Assembly (NCBI GenBank): GCA_025531455.1
Contig: JAMYHL010000096.1
Span: forward strand, 58,132-122,131
Direction of reading: 5' to 3'
Origin: Apiotrichum sp. Y4204
Lineage: Eukaryota > Basidiomycota > Tremellomycetes > Trichosporonales > Trichosporonaceae
Length of the DNA stretch: 64,000 bases
Shown: positions 34,827-50,336 of the stretch, piece by piece
Layout: the number at the start of each line of letters is the position of its first letter
Position numbering within the stretch: the stretch's first letter is position 1
Made by a program: the position numbers and the translations under genes
The notes under the pieces: generated by a model
Databases searched by the model: none
The model's input: only the letters and a program-made list of their open reading frames with translations
What the model was told of the DNA's origin: nothing

Positions 34827-35346
34827 AGATGTCGAACGCGAAACGGCGTGACGGTGGGAACCTGCCAACAGAGGCTGCTTGAAGAAGCTTCTCGTGAGGT
34901 TAACCAAACGGATCTGAACAAGTACACGACCTACGACGAGCAAGGAGAGAATTACTTATGGCTCCCCCGGGAAGAGAACCACTTCATAAGATCAAAGACG
35001 CATGTCGGAGTTATCTCGGAAGAACATGACCACCCCGACCGAACTCCGGCTCGCCACATTTCTCACCCCTATCTCTGAGGCTCACTGCCTTCTGTTCTCC
35101 CTGGACTGTACTTGTCTCCTCACTGTCCCCGGCTTCAGTTTGTAAAGTGGCCTCGCCAACCTGTTGTGGTGTGCCGACTCCCACGTCGTTTGGTCGTAGC
35201 CGATGGCCCGTGCTCCTCCTGGTGTAAGGAACTGTGAGGCGTTTGGCAATTGATGCATCAAATCTTTGCAACTTTCTCTCGCACTCTTGCAATACAACTA
35301 ACCTTCTCAAGGTTTCTACTAAATACTAATGTCCACAGGTCATCGC
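34827..35346. other. Intergenic region
   Basis: About 520 bp between the tRNA 5' end and the 3' end of the Pro/Ser-rich gene. I see no gene or repeat in it. Confidence 0.4.
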
Positions 35347-36509
35347 TCACTCCTCCATAATGGTCGGCAGCTGGGCAAAGCATGGCATTGGGTCGACACT
35401 GATGCGCGGCCTCGTCCCAGACTTCTGAGTGTGGGGACGGGTGGGAGAGGATGAGGACGTCGTGGAGGTACTGCCCGTGTCGAAAGGCTGCTGACGGCTG
35501 AGTACTGATGGGTCTTTTTCGCACTCTTCTTCGACGTCTTCGCAGTCGGCCGTAGCTGTCATAAAGACGGACAAGTGCCTGGAGCCGCACTTTCGAGAGG
35601 ACGGAGGAGAAACGGACTCCTTTCGGGAAGTACTGCTCGTCGGCGTGCAGTCACTGCAGCTCTCAAGAGTGATTTCAGGAAGAGAAGGACGGCGGTTTTC
35701 CTCTTCCGCGGAGCTCATCTCATTGTCGTCGGTGAGGCATGACGTCCTCCGAGTGGTTGGTTTAGGCAAGTCTAAGCGGCCCGACACGCGGTCCAAAACC
35801 GTAAATCCAGCTGGCCCGCCGCAGTCATCCACGTCCATGGGTTCGAGGCGCTTGGCGGGTGCGAGGAGCTGATTGTGGGATGAGTCGGCGTCAAGGAAAG
35901 GATTGTCGGCGTCGAGGAAAGGATCGTCGCTGGTGGACGGAATGAGCGGGCGGCGGGTGCGCTCCAGCTCCGGCTTGCCGTACGTCAGACGGACACGGAC
36001 GGGCTTGGGCGGGGTGTTGGGTTCTGAGGTCAGCAGAGTCAAATAACCTACTCACTGCACCAGGAGGGAAGTGTGTCCTTCCAGGACTGGTCGCGCACGA
36101 CGTCGGTGCGCCATCCACGAACGCGTTCGGATGCCGAGGAGGAGAGGAGCCGTTCCACGAACGGTGTGGTGTCTGACGGCCTACTAGAGTAGAACGAGTT
36201 GTCGGGCGGGTTGTTGGCGGGACGGTGGGACTGAGTGGCAAGGGGGATCTGTGACCGCGGAGAAAGAGACGGAATAGGAGAGACAGGTGGCGAGTAAGTC
36301 CACCAGGGGATGTCTTCAGGAGACTCGGTTGGGTTGTACCGGGCACGCTCTCGAGTCCTGAGCCATGTGGGCCATGACTGACTCGGGTCGTTACGAAGTG
36401 CACCCCGCATGCCGGGTGAGCTCTGCGTCGACTGGGATCCACGGCATGAGCGGGGAAGGGGTGAGGGTGGCGTGTCGCGCGGGGACCTCGCCATAGGGAG
36501 GTCTATCAT
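35347..36509 (-). CDS. Unknown Pro/Ser-rich, probably disordered protein
   Basis: The model has exons 36509-36056 and 36023-35347 (one 32-nt intron with TGCTGAC branch), giving 376 residues; Met at 36494 is an alternative start. The N-terminal half is rich in SP, PP and Arg with short aromatic clusters (PWWTYSPP, RVRGWRTD, QSWKDTLPSW). The C-terminal half is rich in Ser, Thr and Asp, with a tandem DPFLDAD/NPFLDAD repeat and an MDVDD motif. No domain is recognised. The composition suggests a phosphorylated regulatory or scaffold protein, but I propose no function. Confidence 0.65.
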
Positions 36510-37205
36510 TTCGGCGTCGTTGTTGAAGGGGGTTGGAGCGAAGCTTGGAGCAGGGATGAAGATAGGAGACGATGATATGCGAGGGATGAGAGGATCGTGA
36601 AGATTGTCGTTGAGAGCGGAGTGCGCAGTGATCAGACAGATTTACTGTAGATGAGTGTACAAGCGAGCAATGGCAAAGGATATGGTGGGGGGGATTGTGA
36701 GGAGGATGACGAGGGTGACAGTGGATGTTTTGATGATGAGACTGTTGACGGACATGACTGGATGTTTGGTTCGTTAGTGTGTGGGCTCTGTGTGCCTCGT
36801 CTAATCCCCGTTGAATAACGCCGACGACACAACATACAGCGAGTGTGTGTGTATTGCTCGTGAGAGAGGTAGAGGCTTGCCTCGATGCACGATATACGAT
36901 ACACACGGATTATTCAAGAGATGCAAAAGATATTTCTTGTGGATGTCATTTTCAGTCGTTGATATGACGTCATATTTAAAGTAAGATCTTATCAGCGACG
37001 ATCGGCGCAAATTGGCGACTTGGCACTGCCCGACGACATTCAGAAGAATGACCTGCGTCCCCCTAGTCGACCCCGGGGTCAGTGGTGAGCAGACACTCTG
37101 GGCTGCATATATTCTGTACTGCATAGGCACAAGAGAGAGTTCTCGATTGATTTAGCCAGACGGCCAAAGTCCGTTACCTCCCGAGCGCAGGCGGTGAGAT
37201 GCTGC
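36510..37205. other. Intergenic region
   Basis: About 700 bp upstream of the Pro/Ser-rich gene and downstream of the GPI-type gene. It is CT-rich on the minus strand near 36620-36760 (leader of the Pro/Ser-rich gene). No supported gene. Confidence 0.4.
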
Positions 37206-37700
37206 TCAGAAGACAACGACAGCCAGGGCCGCGCCCACGACACACATCACGGAAGCTACCACAGCGTGACCTTTGTTGGCCTTGGACGATGTCGGCGCTG
37301 GCGGTGAGGTGGCAGATTCGGGCAGGGTGGTCGGCGCCGGCGTCCCCGTCGCTGCCGATGACGGTGTCGCTGTAGTGGAGGGTGTTGCTGTCGTCGACGG
37401 TGTCGGCGGGGTGAGAGCATCGGTATTCCAGCGCAGCGGTTTGGGACCGGTATAGTTCGGCGGCGGCTCCCCACCCGCGATTGGCGTCGGCTTGCCATTA
37501 GGCATGCCGGAGAGATAGGACGCCGGGAGGGTAAAGTTATTGTCGCACTTTGGGCCGCTACACCCCAAGGCACCGTAGGGAAACTCGGCGATTGTAACTG
37601 TTTTACCAGCCTCATCGGTGTAGATTTGGACTTCTCGGGCCGCGAGTACTTGAGTCGCGACGAGGAGAGCTGTCAGGCCAGGGAGAGTGAGTGAAACCAT
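37206..37700 (-). CDS. Small GPI-anchored-type cell wall protein
   Basis: A single exon of 164 residues. The start MVSLTLPG was chosen because it opens a signal peptide (about 1-20, ending VLAA). A compact region with two Cys (LGCSGPKC) and NFT/NYT glycosylation sites follows, then a Pro/Ser/Thr-rich stalk with repeated STTATP units, and a C-terminal hydrophobic segment (ASVMCVVGAALAVVVF) that fits a GPI-anchor signal. A mannoprotein of the wall or membrane surface is likely. The family is not recognised, and no enzymatic motif is seen. Confidence 0.8.
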   Translation of the reverse strand: MVSLTLPGLTALLVATQVLAAREVQIYTDEAGKTVTIAEFPYGALGCSGPKCDNNFTLPASYLSGMPNGKPTPIAGGEPPPNYTGPKPLRWNTDALTPPTPSTTATPSTTATPSSAATGTPAPTTLPESATSPPAPTSSKANKGHAVVASVMCVVGAALAVVVF

Positions 37701-39138
37701 ATTGGGGCGTCGAGTGTGAGGATTGAATGTGAGCGACACCGAGGGAGGGGGGTCAGGGGAGGATACTCCACATGTTAATCTCTCTCTTATGTAGCGTTGG
37801 TGACTATGAGGAACACATGGGGCGAAGTGTCAAGATCTGGGATCAAACATGATGTCAAGCATCCTCTGGCTTATTTCTGGGCAGTGCTCAGATCTCATCT
37901 TGTCATTTACCACAGGATGCCTACCAGATATAAGCAGATCAGATCCGGACGGGAACAGGCCCCTGAAGAACTGCATCGGCTGCGCAGCTCACAGCCGAGT
38001 TGTGATGCTGCACACTGTATGCTGTACGCTGTACGCTGTGCACCTTGAGGCTGTCAGATCCGGGATCTCGCAGCTTGGGGCCAGATGGTGGGGCAGACAG
38101 GGACATAAAGACACTGCATCCTTATTCCACCTTCCCATTTCGCGAAACCTGTGATCCTGTAAGTGATATGTCTCCGACGACCAAAAGCACGTGACAGGGG
38201 GCCGTCCATGACGTCCGTAATCATAGTACCATAGCCTTCTGGTGCCAGATGGGTCAGTAGTGTTAGCGGATGATTTCGGTTTCAAGTCGCGAACGAAGAG
38301 TAAAGATCAAGGAGGATGGCCAGCGATCCCATCAGCGTTGGATGATGCAGAGAGATGATGACAAGATTATCATATCTGCAGCTGGCAGCGTGAATGATGT
38401 GTTTGATGGTCCACTTTGAATGTACCCGAGTCGCAATGTGCAGCAAGATCAGACAGCCATCCACAGCCCCCACAGCCCCCACAGCCTCTTCGAAAGCGGT
38501 GCTAACTTGGTCGACTGTTCCGATCTGGCCGATCTCCATTGTGCCAACGTATCCTACAGTCAGCAAAAGTTGATGCATTCACTTGCCCGTAACGAACACC
38601 TACGTGCGTGCGTTACCATACATGCTGTGCTCGCTGTGATGCATGCCACAGGCGCCGCAAATTCCTGCGTCCTGAACGGGTAACTTTTACACCGCTCGTA
38701 GACGGAAGGCATTCGAGTGGTGGAATTTGGCAACCACAATTAGAAGGTCCACCTTGTGGTCTTGTAGCCCGGAGCTATGGCAAGCTACGGCACTCTTGGC
38801 GATTGAGACTCCCCTCCCTGTTGGTGCGAGATGCCGACGGCGGGCATTCAGCGTGCATGGACCGATGATAACGCGGAAAGTGGTGTCAGGTGACGTTGCA
38901 TCCCGGCACTCGGCCGACGGCGTGGCTGATCATGTGTGGACGCTTGCCCACTTTGGTCGGCAACTAACTCGGGCCGCGAATGACTTCATCAATGTGTAGA
39001 GATGTCCGAATGCCGGGGCGCAGTTGATTCGGAGGGGATCGTGGGATACCATGCGATGTGATGCGGAGAAGGGGCATAAAGACAGGGCATGATAGCTGCA
39101 GCGAGACGCTCATCGTTCCCTACTCCTCACCACCCACC
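37701..39138. other. Divergent intergenic region with GATC-rich segment
   Basis: About 1.4 kb without a supported gene between the wall protein and the MBL-fold gene. GATC is frequent between 37830 and 38160 (AGATC, GGATC and TGATC forms), and a direct repeat of CACAGCCCC occurs near 38460-38480. A weak CATAAAG TATA-like site lies about 65 bp upstream of ATG 39139. Confidence 0.4.
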
Positions 39139-40297
39139 ATGCCAATCGAGTACCTCTCCAAGCACGAGGACAAGCACGGGTATCGCCCGCTGCAGGTGCC
39201 CGAGACGTCGACTGTGCCGTTCACGCCGCTTAAGCCATCTCCGTCGTCGGACGCCAAGTGCCGGGTGCACGTTCTGCGGCAGTCGGACCTAACGATGCCG
39301 CTGAGCATGTTCCTGCGCACAAGTGACACAGACGCGCCGCTGCGGCTTCCTGTCTTCACCTTCGTCGTTGAGCACGGTAGCGGGCGCCGCATCGCGTTTG
39401 ACATGGGTCTCAAGCTCAAGCTCGAGGACCACTCCCCGTTCACGCAAAAGGTCATTGGCGGTGTACCCATCACCTGGCCGCGCGACGCGCTGCCTGCGAT
39501 CTACGCGTCGCACGGGGTCGATGCCGATACGATCGAGACGGTCGTGCTTTCCCACACACACTTTGACCACATCGGCGACATTGGACAGTTCCCCACCAAG
39601 ACCAAGTTAATCGTCGGCCCGCGTACTATGGAGGCGAGTCTCCCGGGATACCCTACGAAGCAAGACGCAAGTGTGCTCGACAGTGACCTCCCCGTCGCCT
39701 CGGAGCGCGAGGTGATTGAACTCAACGACAAGAGCGACTGGACGCAGGTCGGCTCCTTCAAGGGTATCGACTACTTTGGCGATGGGTCATTCTACATCCT
39801 GGACGCTTATGGAGTGAGTGCAGAGTGGATGGCGAGTATCTCCGAGGCTGACCGAACAGCACATGATCGGCCACATTGCTGCACTCGTCCGGACGACGAC
39901 GAACCCGGACACCTACATGCTCCTTGCGGGCGACTCGGCCCACGTCCGCGGACTATACTCGTGCTGCCCCGGATGCTCGCACCCGCCCTTCCGCGCGGGG
40001 CTGTATCCTGCGTCTGACGGCCTGTCTCCGTCCGAGGTGGCTCGCGGTGGCCTGCTGGCGATCCACTTCGACCTGCCGGCTGCATACGCAAACATGGCGC
40101 GGATGGGGCGCATGGAGGAGGAGGACGAGGTGACTGTCATGCTAGCACACGACCTCGAGTGGGAGAAGATCCTCGAGGAGGAGCAGGGCAAGGACTGGGA
40201 GTGGGCCGAGATCACCGACTGGAAGAAGCAGGGTCGTAAGGAGCAGGTGCGCAAGGAGTGGGTGTACAAGCAGATTCCCGATGGAGATGATGTGTAG
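39139..40297 (+). CDS. Metallo-beta-lactamase-fold hydrolase (lactonase-like)
   Basis: Exons 39139-39813 and 39860-40297 (46-nt intron), giving 370 residues. The metal-binding motif SHTHFDH (about 138-144) is followed by the later Asp in LLAGDSAHVRG that bridges the two metals. The overall arrangement resembles the AttM/AiiA-type N-acyl-homoserine lactonase and related fungal MBL hydrolases, so hydrolysis of a lactone or ester is plausible; the substrate is unknown. The C-terminus carries a charged helical extension (EEEQGKDWEWAEI) of about 60 residues beyond the core. No signal peptide, so probably cytosolic. It converges with pyruvate decarboxylase, 175 bp away. Confidence 0.88.
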
Positions 40298-40472
40298 CTG
40301 AAGAAGCGATCTCATAAGAATGTTAAGATGTAAGAAGTGCAGCATTGGCGACATTGTGACAGTGTCTCTATCATTACGTGGTACCCACACTGTCCGGCGC
40401 TCCGTGTCCATAGAGGTTCTGCATGCTGACAAAGTACAACCGGAATAATGTGTGACGTCCCAACAACCCCCT

Positions 40473-42861
<2,389 letters not shown>

Positions 42862-45241
42862 AGTATGCTGTAGAACGGGAATGGGGGGATGGGGTATGTT
42901 GTATCCCGCTGACGTTGCTCCCCTCGACTTTTTGTATCTTTTGCCCCGGGGGTACGGGGGGGTGGGCTTTGTCTTGTCGACGATACAAAATGTCTGGGCA
43001 ATGCGCTCCAACGGCCCCCCACGGCCTCAGCCGATAACACACCCGCTGCAATCAGCCATCCTCTATCATGGCTCTCATCCTCCCAGTCGGATCCTGCGGA
43101 TCTCCAACATCCTGACGCCCAGAAGTATGCATTCCAGGTGCGTCTCGCTGTAGCACTTTGTTGCGATGGAACATATCCCCACACACATGGTCGAGGCCGC
43201 AACCGGATCTTCACAGTGTTTCGCTTGGAATACCCGCAGAGATCGAGTAATTCATATGCCGGCAACTCGGTTGACGCCGATGGAAAAGGCGTTGAGGAAA
43301 GGAGGGGAGTGCTCGAGGGTGCAAGGTGTGTCGGGTGAGAGCGCGTGCAGGTCGCGTGTAGGCCATGCAGAGTCTATCTTTGGGGTGATGTACGCGCGAT
43401 GTGGAGCACGACAGTGACGGACTCGCCGCAGTTCAGCGCCTGCGGACGTGCTCGGCGGAGGACTGGGCCGCTGTCTCGGGATGTCATCATGTCATCATGC
43501 CGTGGAGAGCTGCAATCATGCAACATGTTCCGAGAGATCGAGTAGACTATTTTTTACCTGCACGGAGCCCCGACTTTGCGTCTCCGTTGATCGTGCGTAT
43601 ATCGCACACCTTGGCATAAGTATACGACACGATGTGTACCGTATACGACGGTATGTAAGACTGTAAGACTTTGCTTGCATGCTTGGTCCCGAGGTCCCGA
43701 GGGTCGATGTGGATGTCCCCAACGCGCTCAGCATCACGGAAAGGGGCCGTGGAGCTTGCCGGTTACCTCTTGGCGATGGCTCCCTTTCATCACACTGTCG
43801 GCCGCGGCCCAGCGCTCGTCGTGCGCCGCGCAAGTCTGTAGCATTGCCCCCGTCCTCGTCCAGACCAACGGCAAGGGCGAAAGAGAAAGTGGAAAAGTTG
43901 GGGGATGGCGGAAGGATGGTCATGTGGGATGAAGAAAAAAAGAGTCACGAGGGCAGCCACCATCAAGCAACATCAACATCAATGTCAACCGTTCTCTCCG
44001 ACTTTGTTCATCGTCAGTCACCAACATCCCATTCCTCAATGACAGATGCAAGCCCTTCACCCTTCACCACCGTCACTCGACTGCTTCACTAAACTGGATG
44101 CTGTGCCTGAAAACCATGCGTGTCCGCAGTAGATGGCGGCGTCCACGCCGAGTAACAAATGGCGATTGCCACTATCTGCTCGTCATCTGCTGCGGTGTGC
44201 AATCTCATCCGGGTTATTCCTGATGGACCGAACTCCCACCAACTGAGCGAAGGCCGAATCTAATCATTTAATGACTAGAGCCTCGAGTCACACGAAAGAT
44301 TGCGAGATGTCATAGCGCGTCTGTAACACAGCTAATGCCCTGCGCTACAGGATCGTTGTGCGCGTTGTCTCTATGATCTTTGTGAGCACAATCTGGACTA
44401 GTGCTGGTCACATGATGCCGAGTCCGCTGGGTCCACACGGGACCCAACTTCGGCAGCGCCTCGGCACGCTCTTCTTCCATCGCTGAGCGCTTACTATTTA
44501 CTCACTTGGTGACTTTTATGGAATGCCCATCAGCATGTTCAGTGTACAGTACTGTCGAGGAGGCCGAGGACAACTTTCCAATGGAGAGTGCTTCGAGCTG
44601 TGACCGTTCATTGGATATTATTAGATTCATGACCGGGGGCCCAACGTAAAACTTACCACTCTTCCGTGTGGACGCTGCCGTACGGCAGAACCCACATTCC
44701 ACCGAACATCCAGGCCGCGATATCCATTGGAACCTGGGTCCGACCCAACATTGGGTTTGCCCAAGGAGCTCAGCCCTCGTACTGACCGCGATATCCACCT
44801 CCGATGTATTCCTATACCCTCAACACCGAAGAGGAGTGTCCAGGCAGAACATTTCATCAAGTGTGTGCTGAAACCAAACAAGTCGGTCACTAACGCGGCA
44901 GGCGCGAACGCAACCTCAATGGAACATTAACCAATCTTCTTGTCGTGATATCGGCGTTTTGGCCTAGCGCCACACGACATGTGATACGGCTCGTGTTTGG
45001 AGCTGCCATCTCGGTATCTTGGTATCCAGATGCTGTGGGGCCCATGAAGCCCATGGGGCCCATCTGGGACGAGGACGGGGCAGTTCCGAGAATAACCAGA
45101 GGGTTTTCTCAATGAGAGTGCTGCAGTTGATAAGGAAGAAAGGTCAACCCTTGAGCGACTTCTTCGCGAGACATTTCCCCAACGTGCTCACCCTCTCCTC
45201 GTTAACACCAATCATCGTTAAACCTTACCATTGCCGTCAGG
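42862..45241. other. Divergent intergenic region (PDC / OPT transporter)
   Basis: About 2.4 kb with no frame that looks coding and no splice-linked exons. It should contain the promoters of both divergent genes. Two similar CCGCGATATCCA blocks occur near 44712 and 44789. No tRNA, mobile element or long repeat is seen. Confidence 0.45.
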
Positions 45242-48145
45242 ATGGCGACACAATCGGTGCCGGTCCTGGAGAAGGAACAGAAGGGTGATGTGATTGATCA
45301 CGTCGTGAGTCGTTTCCTTATCTGGGACTTGTGCCACACTGACAGCAAGGAAACTGTTCAGGATGAAGACCACGAGAAAGTCGACTACGAAAAGGGAAGC
45401 TATGCCGACAATCTCCTTGCGAACGGCCACGTTCAAGTGACCGCCGAGCTGCTCCACACGCTCGAGGCGAAACTTCCAGAGATGCCGGTCGAGGAGGCCA
45501 AACGCGTGGGTTACTAAATGCCCCCCTAGCGTGAACTTACAGCAGACCATCTCCGATGTCTACGCAATTCACCGTCACGATCCCCGCTACGATGCGAAGA
45601 CGCTTGAGCGTATGAACATGTTCATATCGGACGAGAATGTAATCGCGCACCCAGAGCTCTACGGCGAGCTCATCTACGAGATGCGCATCTTCGCCCTGCT
45701 CATCTCGACTAGCTCGCCCTACCCAGAGGTCCGCGCCGTCGCAGAGGACACGGACGACCCGACACTGCCCTCGCTCACCATTCGTGTCTGGGTGATCGGC
45801 ACCCTCCTCTCCGCGATGGGATGCGTCATTAACGCGGTGTTTGCCCTCCGTTTCCCGACCATTGCAATCTCCCAGACAGCCATCCAGCTATTCTCCTGTA
45901 AGCTGTCCTTGTGATAGCCTAGCTAACTGAAGACCCCTTGGGTATCGGCATGGCAAAGTTTCTTCCAGCATGGAGCATCTTTGGCTGCAGCCTCAACCCC
46001 GGACCATTTAACAAGAAGGAGCACATGCTCATCACCGTCATGTCGGGGTTGGGTATGGCGTGGCCACCGACGCAGCACCTTATCTTCGCACAAGCCATGC
46101 CCCAGTACTTTGGCATGGAGTACGCCCATAATGCGGGATACCAGTTTCTCGGCGCATTGGGTACCAACATGATCGGTTTCGGCTTTGCTGGACTCACCCG
46201 CCGTTTCCTCGTGTACCCGTCGTACTGCGTCTGGCCGTTCTCGCTGTCGACCATTGCGTTAAACAACGCGCTCCACGAGTCTGGCGGCAGTACGACTCCA
46301 GTCCGAGGACCGTGGGGCACAACCTTCCGCGCGTCCATGTACAAGTGCTTCTGGATCGTTTTTGGCATCCAGTTCTTCTACTACTTCTTCCCCAGCTACA
46401 TCTTCCCGAACCTAACCATCTTCGACTGGATGGCGTGGATCAAGCCCACAAATGGCAAACTTGTGGCGATGACAAGTGGCAACTTTGGCGTCGGCATTGG
46501 CCTCAACCCCCTGCTCACCTTCGACTACAGCTATCTCGTCAACCCGGGAGGATACTACCCCATGTTCATTCACTACAACTTTCTCGCGGGGTTGACACTT
46601 GGCTTTATTGTGTGAGTGTCTTGTACTGTAGTGTCATCCTGATTCTGCGATTCTGATCTTTGCAGTGCTATCATCTTCTGGTCGCGGAATGTTCTCAACA
46701 GTGGATATCTCATGATCAACTCGCCCAGCACCTTCGACAACAAGGGCAAGCCCTACAAGGTCAAGAACATTGTCGACCAGTTCGGACGCCTTCTCCCAGA
46801 CAAGTATCAGCGTGAGTCGTTAACGGAACACCAACTAGCTTTGGCAGTCGCTGACCTGCAGTCTACTCGGAACCGTACATGGGTGCCTGCCGTCTCGTTG
46901 CGATGCTTGGCACGTTTGCATACACTAGTGGCAGTGAGTGATTGAACAGTTGTCTCTCCAGTTAATGTCTCACACCCATTAGCTCTGACCCACACGTTCC
47001 TGTACAACCGACACGAGATCATCCTTGGAGTCAAGGGATTTTGGCAGGACTTTAAGCGCTTCCTGGCCAAGCTCCGCCGACAGTCTGTTGACCAACAAGA
47101 ACGCATTCACTTTGGCGACGACGTCCACTATAAGCTCATGCAGGCGTATCCCGAGGTGCCCGAGTGGTGGTTTTTGTGTGTTCTTCTCGCGTCCATGACC
47201 ATCAGCTTTGTCTGTTTGGGAGTGTACACCACCGTGTCGCCCGCGGTCGTCATGATGGCCCCGATCGTGACTATCATCTTCATTATCCCTGTCGGCATCG
47301 TCACTGCTGTCTCCGGCCTTGAACCGAGTCTTAATGTCATTTCCGAGCTTATCGGCGGTGCGTTCGCTGCAGGTGACACCATGACGGTGCAGTACTTCCG
47401 GATGTTCGGTTCTGAGCCGGTGTACCATGCTCTCATCTACGCCAACGACCTCAAAATGTCACACTACGTCAAAATCCCACCGCGTCACATGTTCTGGGTC
47501 CAGATGTGGGGCGCGCTCATTGGCACGCTTGTGACCGTCGGACAGTGGGGCTGGCTCATGAAACTCAAGAACGTGTGCACGCCTGACGCGCCGTTCCGCC
47601 TCATCTGCCCCGCTGCACAGGCCGACTATTCGACGTTCATCTTCTGGGGCACGCTTGGAGCAAAGCGTCTGTTCGGAAAGGGCGGGCGGTTCTCGTACCT
47701 CCTCATCGGCTTCCCCCTTGGCATTGCATTCCCCGTGGTCATGTACTTGCTCAAGAAGCGGTTCCCACGCTCGACCATACTCCAGTCCTCGCACCCACTT
47801 CTTCTGCTGTTGTCGTTCTCGTGGCTCAGCGGGAACAACTGGGGCCAGTATGTTCCTGGCGTGTTTATCAACCTCTTCTCGTGGAACTTCCTCAAGGTCA
47901 AATACCTCGAGTTCTGGTCTCGGTACAACTATGTGACGCTTGCAGCCCTCGGTGCCGCCATCTCAATCAACGCGCTCCTTACGTTCTGGTCCCTCGTCTT
48001 CCCCAACGTCCACTTCCCCGAGTGGTGGGGCAACCCAGCCGAGCAGCCGGGCTGTATCGGCGGCTGGACGAACGCCGACTGCGGGCTGTACAAGATTGAT
48101 CCGGCACGCGGTTTCTTTGGTCCCGAGCCGGGCAACTTCAAGTGA
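45242..48145 (+). CDS. Oligopeptide transporter, OPT family
   Basis: A proton-coupled plasma-membrane importer of small peptides or glutathione. Exons: 45242-45505, 45543-45897, 45933-46611, 46666-46811, 46862-46933 and 46983-48145, giving 892 residues. A 45-nt in-frame segment (45305-45349) has a GTGAGT donor, CTGAC and an AG end, so the protein may be 877 residues if it is spliced. Many hydrophobic spans (14-16 expected), the family motif NPGPFNKKEH, the SPYPEVRA block after a cytosolic N-terminus, and a C-terminus with GNWWG-like SGNNWGQY and PEWWGN. The conserved CG-rich end CIGGWTNADCGLY is typical of fungal OPTs. The acceptor at 45542 or 45545 is ambiguous by one codon. Confidence 0.93.
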
Positions 48146-50336
48146 TCGAAGGAGAATGCAAGGAGAGGAAGAAGACCTCGATGAGTATTGAATCAGTGGT
48201 TGTGCAAGTGGCGTCGTGCTGGTGGAGAGTGCGGGTATGGGCTCCGTGAAGTTGTACGCTGGATGTCGTTTAGTTTTGTTTGTGTCTGATGAAATCTCTC
48301 CAGATGCTTTGATCCGCTCCGTAAAGCAAGTCGCTCACTGCCCACCAAGTATCAACTACTGATGATCAGCAATGGCGAGATGCTAAGGATCCCGCTTTAC
48401 TAACCGTTGGCTAGAACATATCTCGCTGGCAAGTTGTTGCTGCGTTACGCGGCGTCGTCGGCTCGGCATTCGGCGCGGCGTCGTGGCGTCGTGGCACCAT
48501 CGAGCGTAGATAAGCCAGAATCAAGCGCGATTTCCATCCTGATGAAAGCTGCTACTCTCATTGGCGGGGCGGGCTCTTCGGCCACGAGCGCCGCAGCGCC
48601 AATGAAGAGGCGGCGTGCCATCGTCGGGCATGGCGGGAGGCGTTGTGCGGATGTCAGAGGGGGGAATGCTTTCTTGAACTTCCGAGTCACTTTGACACTT
48701 TTGCACTCTGCCCGTGTTTGCTGTTTGTCATCCTCGGCCAATAGCACGGAGAGGTCGGCACCTCGGAGACGAGTTACTCCGAACTCAGGTTATCAATAAC
48801 TCTCCCCTGCGGCATAACAACTATACATCCCTGCAGCCATGCACGGACATCTAAGGGGCATCCAAGGATCTAAGGGTGTGCAGATGACAGGGAGCGAAGG
48901 CGGAGAGGGAGGGAAATGCCGCGGCTCGAGAACGGAGACGCCGGGGGACAGTTGGGGATGAGAGGACTGATGACTGCGATGGCGCGAGTATACAACGGCG
49001 TGTTACGAGAGCACCATAACACATTCCTTGTTCGGACGAGGTTTAGGCGACTTGGCTGTCGGCGTTCTGCGATGTCGAGCGGAATGCGGCTCGGAACATG
49101 TCTCTGTTTTGTTCCAGATAAGAAAACGCGGTCATTACCGCTGCCGCTTGAGATGTGTCTGTGGGGTAAGAGCTGTGGAGAATGGAAGTTGATGCCGGAC
49201 GGCATCGATGGTGGCCCCGGGCTTGGCACCCTGCTTGGCAGGAGCCGCGGCTGGGGGAGGTATAGTGTGCGCTATCCTATCTACATCCATGTAGTCCCTG
49301 TCGGCAGGACACGGCAGAGGAGCCGCGAAACAGAGGCGGTTGCGGCGTCGTCAGGGGAGTGCACCGCGTGGGTCCATGTGAGCATGTGAATGTTGGGGCC
49401 CGTGGGGACGCGCCGCGAGCAAGGGATGCTGACACTGATGGATCCAGCAGGGACAACCGAGGCGTTGCCCTGTTGCGGGGCCAGTCTCGAACGTCTCCCG
49501 TTTATTGGAACATGGCTGGCGAGCTGGCGACGGATACAGGAAACACGGACTCTCCGTGCATTCAGCGCGACGCAGGCCTTGCACACCAATCAGTCCAATC
49601 GTTGGAGCGCTAAACTAGCCGCTTGGGGCGACAGCTGGGCTCTCGGCCTTGGACTGACACGGGCTTTCTCAGCCGGTGGAACCTAGTTTTTATTTTATTT
49701 TATTGATCTGTCGTGCTCCTATCAGTTCCTCAGCTTTGATGCCAGCTTCCATGCAGCTCCCTAGTTGCAAAGGTCGTGCAAGAGCAGAAGGGCCTCGGGC
49801 TCGGCGGTTCATCACGCCTCCGGTTGTTCCTGTTCCTTGTGCCACGTCCCTTCACTCACGACCGCCTCCTTTTGATCGCCTGCCTGCTTGTACTCGAGAG
49901 CTCTCCCGCTCGTCTCCCCAGAAGACAACAAGCTCGGCCAAATCCTACTTTTTTTCCACTGGAACTACCCTTAGCCCCCCTTTCAGCCCCGAGGAGTGCG
50001 ATCTGACTCATCTGTTCATCTGCTGACCTCTGCCTCCAGCTTAGCGTCTCGTCACTGATGGGGGCGGCATCTGGAAATCTGGAAGGGGGGATATAGACGG
50101 CCGAGAGCGGGGCCCGCAGTCTCGGGCCGTTGGATACCGAGGCGATATACCCGGAAGGTTGAATCGCATTCTCGTCAAGGAAAAAAGGGACAGTTGGAGC
50201 CGAGCTGGACCGTCCTCCCCGAACCATCTCGAGCTGACCCATTTGTTTATAGAAAGGACCACTTGTGGAGAACCCCAGCTGTCGTCCCACTTACTTTGTC
50301 ATCACTGTCACTTCACCCATAACCTGTGCCGACAGC
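48146..50336. other. Intergenic region upstream of the MFS permease
   Basis: About 2.2 kb without a supported gene. It contains a short T/A-rich block (TTTTTATTTTATTTTATTG at 49686-49704) that may be a terminator or nucleosome-free element. The long distance suggests a regulated promoter for the permease. Confidence 0.4.

Noticed and set aside
44500..44930. Short overlapping frames on both strands between PDC and OPT
   Set aside because: No sustained coding character; similar frames occur by chance throughout GC-rich intergenic DNA.
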